Source: Cyanobium sp. Morenito 9A2
GTDB taxonomy: Bacteria > Cyanobacteriota > Cyanobacteriia > PCC-6307 > Cyanobiaceae
Assembly: GCF_024345575.1 (NCBI RefSeq)
Contig: NZ_JAGQBJ010000002.1
Coordinates: 1-64,000 of the forward strand
DNA: 64,000 bases
Direction of reading: 5' to 3'
The notes beneath the pieces are model-generated. The model saw nothing but the letters and a program-made list of their open reading frames with translations, had not been told where the DNA came from and made no database searches. The position numbers were made by a program, and so were the translations under genes. Below are positions 25,975 through 33,230 of this stretch, in pieces; position 1 is the first letter of the stretch; every line of letters starts with the position of its first letter.

Positions 25975-26351
25975 GTCGGCGCGTCGGGGCCAAGGGTGAG
26001 CCGATCGAGCCGGGCCGTGTCCAGGCGGGGATCGAGGCGGGCCAGACGGGTGGTCGCCACCAGCAGCAGCGCCTGCACCGAGAAGCCGATCACGATGCCC
26101 GTGAGAATGACCGCCTGGGGGATCGGGTCGGCCCAGGCCCCGTCGCCAACGGCCGCGGGGGTGTCGGTGCTGAGGATCGGGGTGCGCAGGCCGCTGCGGG
26201 CGGCGATCAGCACGAACAGGCTGATCACGCCGGTGCCCATCACATCCATGGCCAGCACCTTCAGCAGCAGGTTGCGCCGCAGCAGCAAGCCCAGCAGACC
26301 GATCAGCACGGTGAGCAGCACCAGTGCCTCGAGCACCCGGAACGGATCCAT
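25971..26351 (-). CDS. mrpC: Mrp-type antiporter subunit C (NuoK-like)
   Basis: 126 residues, three membrane helices in NuoK style: LEALVLLTVLIGLLGLLLRR, VMGTGVISLFVLIAARSG and IPQAVILTGIVIGFSVQALL. The last segment is the classic MrpC/NuoK signature (DPxPQALVLTxIVI). It is the first gene of the ATGA-coupled mrp set; 82 bp separate it from the small membrane protein gene upstream. Confidence 0.88.
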   Translation of the reverse strand: MDPFRVLEALVLLTVLIGLLGLLLRRNLLLKVLAMDVMGTGVISLFVLIAARSGLRTPILSTDTPAAVGDGAWADPIPQAVILTGIVIGFSVQALLLVATTRLARLDPRLDTARLDRLTLGPDAPT

Positions 26352-26433
26352 GGCAGCGGTCGCGGGCGGAAGCTGACTTTAGGGAGGGTGCCGGGAATCC
26401 CAGGGGGCCGCAGGTCCCGCTGGAGCCGCCCGA

Positions 26434-26640
26434 TCAGCGCAGCCACAAGGGCAGTCCCATCAGCAGGACGCAGCTGATCGCCAACGCCAGCGGGTTGGTG
26501 AGAAACCATGGGATCAGCGTCAGCAGCAGTCCACAGAGCAGGGCGGCGGTGTGGCCCTGTTTGCGCCCGTAGAGCACGTAGGCGCCGCCGATCAGGCTCA
26601 CCATCAGCCCCACGAACAGGGAGGTGGCGTCGTTGGTCAT
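26434..26640 (-). CDS. Small membrane protein, 68 aa
   Basis: Starts MTNDATSLFVGLMVSLIGGA and has two to three membrane helices (GLMVSLIGGAYVLYG; HTAALLCGLLLTLIPWFL; LALAISCVLLMGLPLWL). Its ATG overlaps the stop of the VanW gene by ATGA, which sets the start. Tiny two-helix proteins of this kind are common near transporters in cyanobacteria; no function is known. Confidence 0.72.
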   Translation of the reverse strand: MTNDATSLFVGLMVSLIGGAYVLYGRKQGHTAALLCGLLLTLIPWFLTNPLALAISCVLLMGLPLWLR

Positions 26641-27383
26641 GGCGCTGACCCCGGAGCGCTTGGACTCTGCAGGGGGCGGTAGTGGTTGGTCACCAGCAGC
26701 TGGCCATCGCTCCAGGTGCGCACGCGGAGATGGCCCGCCGCTGTCGCCGGTTCGCGCTCGAAGCGCAGCTCCCGCAGGGGCAGGGGGTCCGCTGCGCGCA
26801 GGCGACCGATCAGCTCTCCCTCGGTGAGCAGGCACTCCAGCACCAGCTCCTGGCCGTGGGGGTTGCCCAGCCGCAGATCGCGGGAGCCCCAGGCGACGGT
26901 GGCATCGGCCCCCAGGGGCGTGAAGCGCTCGCCATCGCCGTAGACATCGACGCTGTGGGCATGGCGCTCGACCACTTCCAAGCCCGCCAGCAGGCCCAGG
27001 TGATAGAGCAGCCCCGAGAGTTGGCAGAGGCCACCGCCCACCTGGGTCACCAATTGGCCGTTCACCAGGTTGCGGCCCCGCCGGTAGCCGCGTCGGGCGG
27101 AGGGGCGGCCGAGGGCCCGCCAGAACGACCAGGTGGTGGCGGGCCCCAGGCGCGAACCATTGAGGCGTTCAAGCGCCAGCTCCAGGTTGGCGCGTTTGTT
27201 CAGCAGCCATTCGCCGGGCATCAGCGGCTGGCGGATCTCCGCCCGTGGCGGTGCCGCCAGCTCCAGCGGGTGGTGGCCGTGGCTGAACACCAGCCCTTCG
27301 CGTCGGTCCCGCCATTGCCGCCGGAGCTGCAGCAGCTCCTGGCGCAGGGCAAGGGGCAGGCGGCGGCGCAGGGGAGTGCCCAT
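26637..27383 (-). CDS. VanW family protein
   Basis: 248 residues. The VanW domain is clear: GEWLLNKRANLELALERLNG, then WSFWRALGRPSARRGYRRGR, the signature NGQLVTQVGGGLCQLSGLLY, and ERHAHSVDVYGDGERFTPLG. VanW was first seen in vancomycin-resistance clusters, but its biochemical role is undefined; the Gly-Gly-Gly-x-Cys-Gln motif suggests an enzymatic site. No signal peptide is visible. Gene lies 46 bp after the ClC gene. Confidence 0.9.
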   Translation of the reverse strand: MGTPLRRRLPLALRQELLQLRRQWRDRREGLVFSHGHHPLELAAPPRAEIRQPLMPGEWLLNKRANLELALERLNGSRLGPATTWSFWRALGRPSARRGYRRGRNLVNGQLVTQVGGGLCQLSGLLYHLGLLAGLEVVERHAHSVDVYGDGERFTPLGADATVAWGSRDLRLGNPHGQELVLECLLTEGELIGRLRAADPLPLRELRFEREPATAAGHLRVRTWSDGQLLVTNHYRPLQSPSAPGSAP

Positions 27384-27429
27384 GGCGAGGACCGCAGCAA
27401 CCGGTCAAGGCTGGCATGGCTGGACGGGT

Positions 27430-28692
27430 TCAGGCCCCCAGGTACGCCTCGCTCTGGTGCTCGCTCCAACTCAAGGGGCTGAGGACGCGGCTGAGGCCGG
27501 TGGCCAGGGCCGAGGCCAGCAGCAGGAGGGAGAGGAGCTCGGGGTTGCCCTGAAGGGTGAACACGAACAGCGCGCAGAACAGGGGGGTGCGGCTGGCACC
27601 GCTGAACAGGGCGGCGGCACCGATCGCGATCAAGGCGGCCTGGTCGGGGGCACTGAGACCTTGCACCCAGGGGGCCACCACCACCGCCCCGAGGGTCATG
27701 GTGTCGTGCATCAAGCCGCCGGGGGCGCCGAGGGCGATGCTGAACAGGGAGGCGAGCAGCCGCGGCAGGGCGGCCCACCAGGGGGTGTCGGCTCGCCCTG
27801 TCAGCGCCGGACCGAGGCTGAGGGAGCCGTCGTTGAGGCTCAGGCCGCCACTGACCACGGCCAGCAGGGCCAGCCCTCCCCCCAGGGCCAGGGCGGTGGG
27901 CCAGAGGCGGGAGCGCAGGCGCTGGCCCAGCTGATCAGCCAGCGGGATCAGCAACCGCACGAAGGCGACCCCCACCAGGGCGCAGGCGGCGGTGACCAGC
28001 AGGGCCCAGGGCCAGAGCTGGGGTCGCAATCCCCCGATCAGGAAGGTCTGCAGCCGGGCCGGCTGCCCCAGGTCGGTGCCGACGAGCGTCCCGATGCCCG
28101 CCAGCGCCAGGGTGGGGAGCACCAGGGAGATGCCTTTGGTGGCACTGAGCTCCTCCAGGGCATAGGTGACTCCCAGCAACGGCGAGCGGAAGGCGGCCCC
28201 CAGTCCGGCGCCACCGCCGATCGCCGCCAGCAGGGCCGGCGAAAAGGCCGCCAGCGGGGCCAGTCGCGAACGCAGGGCCAGCAGCACCGTGGCTCCCAGG
28301 GCCGCCGAGGGGGATTCGATACCCAGTGTCAGACCGGAAACGTGGGTGAGCAGCAGCAGCGGTAGCCGCGTCAGCTGCACGCTCGGCGTGAGGCTTGCCA
28401 AGGCGCGCTGCCGCTGGCTGCTGGGCAGATCGCTGTGCTGCAGGGCCAGCAGCCCCCCCAACCCCCCGCCTCGGCCGGTGGCCAGGGGACCCCAGGCCAG
28501 GGCAAGGAACAGGGGCGTTCCCAGCAGGGGCAGGGCCACCAGGGCCAGGGGCCAGGACCGTGCCGTGCCCATGGGCCAGAGGGCCTGGAGCTGGAACCCC
28601 AGTTCGGAGATCCATTGGAGTGGCACCTCCAGGAGCCCGATCAGCAGCCCACAGCCCAGCAGGGTGAGCAGGCGCGAGAGGGCGAGGGTCAT
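27430..28692 (-). CDS. ClC-family chloride channel/antiporter-like protein
   Basis: 420 residues with 10 or more membrane helices. ClC landmarks: GIESPSAALGATVLLALRSR corresponds to the GREGP region, AIGGGAGLGAAFRSPLLGVT followed by YALEEL to the AAFNAPLAGxLFALEE region, and GAPGGLMHDTMTLGAVVVAP to GGIFAPSLAIGA. The first selectivity motif, usually GSGIP near residue 105, is replaced by sequence around GGLGGLLALQ. Transport of an anion is likely but specificity is uncertain. Confidence 0.82.
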   Translation of the reverse strand: MTLALSRLLTLLGCGLLIGLLEVPLQWISELGFQLQALWPMGTARSWPLALVALPLLGTPLFLALAWGPLATGRGGGLGGLLALQHSDLPSSQRQRALASLTPSVQLTRLPLLLLTHVSGLTLGIESPSAALGATVLLALRSRLAPLAAFSPALLAAIGGGAGLGAAFRSPLLGVTYALEELSATKGISLVLPTLALAGIGTLVGTDLGQPARLQTFLIGGLRPQLWPWALLVTAACALVGVAFVRLLIPLADQLGQRLRSRLWPTALALGGGLALLAVVSGGLSLNDGSLSLGPALTGRADTPWWAALPRLLASLFSIALGAPGGLMHDTMTLGAVVVAPWVQGLSAPDQAALIAIGAAALFSGASRTPLFCALFVFTLQGNPELLSLLLLASALATGLSRVLSPLSWSEHQSEAYLGA

Positions 28693-28710
28693 GGAGTTGG
28701 TCGGCGGGGC

Positions 28711-29439
28711 TCAGATCGGTCCGCTGAGCACCATGGGCCCCTGCGGCGCCGTGCCATTGGGATCACGCTCCAGGCTGACACTCACCCCCTTGGCCAGGCT
28801 GGTGGGCAGGGTCGGGATCAGCATCGCCACATGGCCCTGGGCCGTCGGCACGAAGGCGACGCAGCCCACCTTGTGACCGTCCACGTTAGCCCAGAGCCTG
28901 TACACATGGCCGGGGGGCGCCGGCGGCAGATCGTTGAGCATCAGGACGTTGTGGGTGGTGTTACCCGTCACCAGCACCTCTCCGTTCGCCGGGGCGCCCG
29001 GGGCCATCGCCGTGAGCGGCATCTGGCGGTGGGCGGTCGGAACGGCGGCGCCCTGTGGTTCCCTCCGTTGGCCCGACAACTGGTCCTGCACCTGGGCCAG
29101 CTGGGTGCGGGTCTGCTGCAGCTCCACCCCCAGGATCAGGAGGCCCAGCCCCAGCAGGGCCGGCACCAGCCAGGGGAGCCGGCGCCGGACGGGCGCCGTC
29201 GGTGCGAGCAGCCGCTGGCGCAGTCGGGCCGGGGGCGAGGCCGTGGTCGGCAGGGCCAGGGGCAACAGTTCGAGGGTGGTGCGGAACTGATCCAGTCGGT
29301 GGCGCAGTTCGGGCTGCTCCCGCAACAGGGAGGCCAAGCGCTCCCGCTCATCGGTATCCAGGTCGCCGAGGGCGTGGCCGGCAAGCAGAACGTCGCGATC
29401 GTCCCCAGGGGAGGAGCGGTGGTTGTCGTTGGCGTTCAT
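28711..29439 (-). CDS. Membrane anti-sigma factor, RskA-like
   Basis: 242 residues. A short N-terminal cytoplasmic segment (LAGHALGDLDTDERERLASL) matches anti-sigma N termini. One membrane helix lies around 90-110 (LPWLVPALLGLGLLILGV), followed by a periplasmic RskA-type domain with GHVYRLWANVDGHKVGCVAF and VSLERDPNGTAPQGPMVL. It would hold the ECF sigma factor at the membrane until a signal triggers release. The ATG overlaps the sigma gene stop by ATGA, the usual sigma/anti-sigma arrangement. Confidence 0.88.
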   Translation of the reverse strand: MNANDNHRSSPGDDRDVLLAGHALGDLDTDERERLASLLREQPELRHRLDQFRTTLELLPLALPTTASPPARLRQRLLAPTAPVRRRLPWLVPALLGLGLLILGVELQQTRTQLAQVQDQLSGQRREPQGAAVPTAHRQMPLTAMAPGAPANGEVLVTGNTTHNVLMLNDLPPAPPGHVYRLWANVDGHKVGCVAFVPTAQGHVAMLIPTLPTSLAKGVSVSLERDPNGTAPQGPMVLSGPI

Positions 29440-30020
29440 GGTTCGCTCCGAAAGTCGATGAGCAATTCCCGCAGGCGGATCAGGCCCTGGCGGGAGCGGG
29501 TCTTGACGGTGCCGAGCGGCAACTGCAGCTGCGCGCCGATCGCCGACTGGCTCAGACCCTCGTAGTAAGCCAGCTCCAGCACCTGACGCTGGTTGGCAGG
29601 TATCGACTCCAGCGCCAGCTTGACCCGGCGAGCCAGGTCGTCCGTTTCCGCCTGCTCGTGGGGGCTGGGCACGGCGGCGGGAAACAACTGTGACGACCAG
29701 CGTTGCACCAGTCGCCAGCGGTTCTGCCGCTGCTGCAGACGATTGAGGGCCATCGAACGGGTCAGCAGCAGCAGAAAGGCCAGCACCGGACCGCGGGAGG
29801 GGTCGTAGCGGTCCTGCTGCCAGTAGCGCAGGAAGACGTCATGGGTGAGGTCTTCCGCCTCCTGGCTGGAGCGGCACAGCCGCAGGGCCAGGCGGTAGAC
29901 GGGACCGCCGCAGGCGTCATAGAGACCAGCCAGGTCGCGGAGGTCGCCGGGCTCGCCGTTCGCGAGGCTCCCCGATCGCCGTTGGGCGGGGGCATCGGAT
30001 TCGGGGGGAGTCACTCCCAC
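29436..30020 (-). CDS. ECF-type RNA polymerase sigma factor
   Basis: About 194 residues from the GTG at 30020. Region 2: LAGLYDACGGPVYRLALRLC, then AEDLTHDVFLRYWQQDRYDP and GPVLAFLLLLTRSMALNRLQ. Region 4: ALESIPANQRQVLELAYYEG, LSQSAIGAQLQLPLGTVKTR. This is the SigK/RskA-type pair. The start is uncertain: the open frame runs back to 30155, into the DMT transporter gene, and GTG codons at 30020 and 30014 or a TTG further up are alternatives. It is followed by its anti-sigma factor and likely controls an envelope-stress regulon, perhaps including its neighbours. Confidence 0.85.
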   Translation of the reverse strand: MGVTPPESDAPAQRRSGSLANGEPGDLRDLAGLYDACGGPVYRLALRLCRSSQEAEDLTHDVFLRYWQQDRYDPSRGPVLAFLLLLTRSMALNRLQQRQNRWRLVQRWSSQLFPAAVPSPHEQAETDDLARRVKLALESIPANQRQVLELAYYEGLSQSAIGAQLQLPLGTVKTRSRQGLIRLRELLIDFRSEP

Positions 30021-30042
30021 TGGGCGTGCCGCGCGCAGATCG

Positions 30043-31026
30043 TCAAGGCAGATACCGATGGGGCGGCCGATCGGATTGGGCCGGGGCGCTGCTCCAGAGC
30101 GCGCCCGCCAGCACCAGAGCGAGACCCAGCACAGCCTGGGGGCTGAGTGGTTCATGGAGCAGCAGGGCGGCGCTGACCACGGCCACCGGCAGCGACAGGC
30201 TGCCCCAGAGCGACACCATGGCGACGCTGCTGTGGCGATAGGCCAGGCGCAGGCAGAGTTCGCGCCCCAGGCTCAGAACGACGGCGTAGACACCGATCAC
30301 ACCCAGCACCCACCACAGCTGCAGCAACAGGAAATGGTGGGGTCCGAACAGCACCAGGGCGATCAGAGCGAAGACCAGGGCGGTGAGCAGGGAGGGCACC
30401 CCCACACTCACGGCCACCGGCCAGCCGCGGCCGGCGATCGTCCGCCCCGTGACCGCGGCCGAGCTGAAGGCCGCCACCCCCACAAGCGCCCAGCCGATCC
30501 CCACCCGATCATCCATGGGCCCGCCCATGGCCGCCGAGGCCACCTGGGGCAGCAGTAGCCCGGCAGCGATCAGGCCGAGGCTGAGGGCGAAGCCCCGGGG
30601 CAGGGGCTCCCCCAGGAGCCAGCGGGCCAGCAGGGCGGAGAGCGGCAGCACCAGCGCGAACAGAAGCGTCTGGCTGACGACCGAGAGCGACTGCAGGGCC
30701 AGGTAGTAGGCGATCGGACCGAGGAACAGACCCAGGCCAGCGTCGAGGGCCAGCAGGCAGCGGTCGGCGGCGCCCAGGGCGGCCAGCTCCCGGGGCAGCG
30801 TCTGCCGGGCGGGCAGCAGGGCCACCAGACCCACCACCAGCTGGGAGAAGAAGAAGACGTTGCAGAAGCTGATCGGATTCTCACCGTTCACCAGGTGACT
30901 GGCTCCGGCCAGCTGCAGACCCTTCAGCGCCGTGGCGTCGAGACCCCGCAACAGCACGTAGAGGAGCAACGCCACCAGACCGAATCTGCCGGACGTGGCA
31001 GGGCGCAATCCGAACGGTCCGGTCAT
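30043..31026 (-). CDS. DMT-superfamily (EamA) transporter
   Basis: 327 residues with ten membrane helices in two EamA repeats. SQTLLFALVLPLSALLARWL followed by LGEPLPRGFALSLGLIAAGL closes repeat 1; MVSLWGSLSLPVAVVSAALL then LHEPLSPQAVLGLALVLAGA closes repeat 2. Such proteins export metabolites such as amino acids; substrate unknown. Upstream it faces the DM13 gene across an 88-bp divergent promoter region. The ECF sigma gene follows after about 20 bp. Confidence 0.85.
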   Translation of the reverse strand: MTGPFGLRPATSGRFGLVALLLYVLLRGLDATALKGLQLAGASHLVNGENPISFCNVFFFSQLVVGLVALLPARQTLPRELAALGAADRCLLALDAGLGLFLGPIAYYLALQSLSVVSQTLLFALVLPLSALLARWLLGEPLPRGFALSLGLIAAGLLLPQVASAAMGGPMDDRVGIGWALVGVAAFSSAAVTGRTIAGRGWPVAVSVGVPSLLTALVFALIALVLFGPHHFLLLQLWWVLGVIGVYAVVLSLGRELCLRLAYRHSSVAMVSLWGSLSLPVAVVSAALLLHEPLSPQAVLGLALVLAGALWSSAPAQSDRPPHRYLP

Positions 31027-31114
31027 CGGTAGTAGGGGGCAAGGAGCCGATCAACCTTGAGTCGAGTCACCTCGGATCAAGGCTTTCGCCCTTCCCTCAC
31101 TCTTTGAATCAATC

Positions 31115-31600
31115 ATGGCCCACGCCAACCGTTCCCTGACCAAGAGCCTTGCCCTGGCCCTGATCGGCGCCTCCGCGCTCAGCGGTGCCGCACTCCACGC
31201 CGAGTCCATGTCCAAGCCGGAGGGTGGCGCGATGATGGCCCCGGCCGCGATGGTCCAAGGCACGTTCCGCAAGGCGGAAGCGCCCGTCAGCGGAGGCTTC
31301 GCGATCAAGAAGCAGGGGAGCGGCAAGGTGCTTGTCCTGAGCAGCGATTTCAAGACCAACGACATGGCCCCGGATCTGAAGGTGATCTTCAGCCCCTCCA
31401 CCACCCCTCTGGCCAGCACCAAAGCCCCCGGCTTCCCGCTCAAGCCCGGTAGCTACACGATCCTGGCGTCGCTGAAATCCAGCTCCGGTGCGCAGACTTA
31501 CGCAATCCCCGCCTCGGTCGATCTGAAGGCCCAGGGATCGGTGCTGATCTGGTGCAAGAAGTTCAACGCCACCATGGCCTGGGCGCCCCTGAAGCCCTGA
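31115..31600 (+). CDS. Exported DM13-domain protein
   Basis: 161 residues. Signal peptide about 1-29 (SLTKSLALALIGASALSGAA, then LHAES). The mature protein is one DM13 domain: VQGTFRKAEAPVSGGFAIKK, GKVLVLSSDFKTNDMAPDLK and the C-terminal hallmark IWCKKFNATMAWAPLK with its single conserved Cys. DM13 domains are proposed electron-transfer or haem-related modules in cytochrome/DOMON contexts. It is the first gene of a plus-strand operon with DUF4079, Kir-like and DipZ-like genes (7-bp gap to the next). Confidence 0.88.
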   Translation: MAHANRSLTKSLALALIGASALSGAALHAESMSKPEGGAMMAPAAMVQGTFRKAEAPVSGGFAIKKQGSGKVLVLSSDFKTNDMAPDLKVIFSPSTTPLASTKAPGFPLKPGSYTILASLKSSSGAQTYAIPASVDLKAQGSVLIWCKKFNATMAWAPLKP

Positions 31601-31607
31601 ACAACCC

Positions 31608-32321
31608 ATGTTGCAGACCGTCGATTGGCTCTGGTTGTTGCACCCCGCCCTGGCGGTGGTGCTCGTCTACCCCCTGCTCGGCATGGTGCTGCGGTTGGCG
31701 CAGCAGACCCGTGACCGGCGCCTCAACCAGGCCAAGCTGCCGCCCACCGTGGGGCGCGACCATGCCGACCTAGGCCAGTGGTTGGCGACGTCGGTGGTGG
31801 CCATCGTGCTGATCGCCCTGGGGGTGGTGATCGCCACCAAGCACCCCCTCGGCGCCTTTGAAGGCGGACCGTTCCGGTTGCTGCTCCTGCTCCTGGTGCT
31901 GGCCGGATCGGTGGGAGCGCTGGTGGCCCTGGGCCGCGTCAAACAGCCGCTGTACCGGGCCACCTTTGCGTTGCTCTGCTGGGCGGGCGTGCTCGCCCTG
32001 GGGATGCAGCCGGAGGTGTTCCGCCTCAGTGACAACCCCTTCAGCCTCGCCTTCTGGCAATCCCACTTCTGGGGCGGGGCCGGCCTCACCGGGCTGATGC
32101 TGTTCTCGGTGGCCTGCCGCCCCGAGATCCACAAGCACCTGCGCTGGCGGCGGTGGCATCTCAGCGCCAATGTGCTGGCGGCCCTGATCTTCCTGGCCCA
32201 GGGGATCAGCGGGCCCCGGGATCTGCTCGAGATTCCGCTCGGCTGGCAGAAGCCGGCCGTCTACGCCTGTGATTTCCAGGCCCAGCGCTGTCCCACCCCC
32301 GCGCCTTCGGCCGCTCCTTAA
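31608..32321 (+). CDS. DUF4079 membrane protein (cytochrome b561-like architecture)
   Basis: 237 residues with six or so helices. Histidines lie in or near helices: WLLHPALAVVLVYPLLGMVL, WQSHFWGGAGLTGLMLFSV and EIHKHLRWRRWHLSANVLAA. This pattern is compatible with b-type haem ligation, as in the DUF4079/cytochrome b561-like family common in cyanobacteria and plants. The C-terminal tail is Pro/Ala-rich with CDFQAQRC, a possible disulfide. With the DM13 protein it could pass electrons across the membrane; this is inference. Confidence 0.78.
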   Translation: MLQTVDWLWLLHPALAVVLVYPLLGMVLRLAQQTRDRRLNQAKLPPTVGRDHADLGQWLATSVVAIVLIALGVVIATKHPLGAFEGGPFRLLLLLLVLAGSVGALVALGRVKQPLYRATFALLCWAGVLALGMQPEVFRLSDNPFSLAFWQSHFWGGAGLTGLMLFSVACRPEIHKHLRWRRWHLSANVLAALIFLAQGISGPRDLLEIPLGWQKPAVYACDFQAQRCPTPAPSAAP

Positions 32322-32345
32322 GGGTTCATCCCGACCGCCGGATTC

Positions 32346-33230
32346 ATGTCCTTCCGTTCGCCGGCTCCTTCGATGGCCCGCCGCCGCCATTGGCAGTCCC
32401 TGGGTGTTCAGCACAGCCCCTGGCAGCGGCTCTGGCGTCAGCCGGTGTCGATGGTGATGCGGATGCCCTGGCCGCTGTTCTTCCTGGCGATGACCGGGCT
32501 GTATCTGGCCGAATTGGTGGTCTTCACCCTGGCCTTTCAGCTGGATGCCGGCCACCTGGAGGGCATGGGGGCGATGGGCCTGCCAGCCAGCCTGGTCTTT
32601 GCCCTGCAGAACCTGTTCAGCGCCAGCTTCCGCGCCGCCGAGTTGACCTCGGGCTATGGCCTCGCCGTGGCCGCCCTCGAACGGCTGGTGGGGTTGCTCA
32701 CCAACGCGATGGTGACCGGCCTGTTCTTTCTGCGCTTCACCCGGGTGGACGCGCCGCTCACCTTCAGCCGGGCCCTTTGCCTGAGCTCCTGGTCCGGCGG
32801 GCACCTCAGCTGCCGCTTCGTCACCCGGGACCCCAGCCACTGGCTGAAGGTGTCCTACGGGATGTTCCTCTTCCTCGATGAGGAAATCGAACCCGGAGTG
32901 GTGCAGCGGCGCGTCGAGCCGCTGCCGGTGCTCAACGGCCAGACCCCCCAGCTGCAGGTCACGGCGGTGATCAGTCACCGGCTCTCACCGGACAGCCCGC
33001 TGCGGCGGCTGGGCCTGGATGGGCTGCAGCGGGCCAACGGGCTGCTGATGGTGCAGGTGGAGGGCACCGACGCGGTGACCGGAGCCCCGCTGTTGCAGAT
33101 CAACGCCTACCGCCCCGCCGACATCCGCGTGGGCGAGGTGTTCGCCGATCTGGTCAGCCTCGACGCCTCCGGGCGCCGCCAGGTGGACCTCGACGCCCTC
33201 GATTGCACCCACCCCCTCATCCACCCATGA
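32346..33230 (+). CDS. Inward-rectifier (Kir-type) potassium channel-like protein
   Basis: 294 residues laid out as KirBac: N-terminal slide helix (SPWQRLWRQPVSMVMRMPWP), TM1 (PLFFLAMTGLYLAELVVFTL), a pore loop with filter TSGYG at 101-105, TM2 (VAALERLVGLLTNAMVTGLF) and a cytosolic immunoglobulin-like domain with RFTRVDAPLTFSRALCLSSW. The usual filter is T-I/V-G-Y-G; Ser at the second position is uncommon and may alter selectivity or conduction. No other damage is visible. It ends overlapping the DipZ-like gene by ATGA. Confidence 0.82.
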   Translation: MSFRSPAPSMARRRHWQSLGVQHSPWQRLWRQPVSMVMRMPWPLFFLAMTGLYLAELVVFTLAFQLDAGHLEGMGAMGLPASLVFALQNLFSASFRAAELTSGYGLAVAALERLVGLLTNAMVTGLFFLRFTRVDAPLTFSRALCLSSWSGGHLSCRFVTRDPSHWLKVSYGMFLFLDEEIEPGVVQRRVEPLPVLNGQTPQLQVTAVISHRLSPDSPLRRLGLDGLQRANGLLMVQVEGTDAVTGAPLLQINAYRPADIRVGEVFADLVSLDASGRRQVDLDALDCTHPLIHP

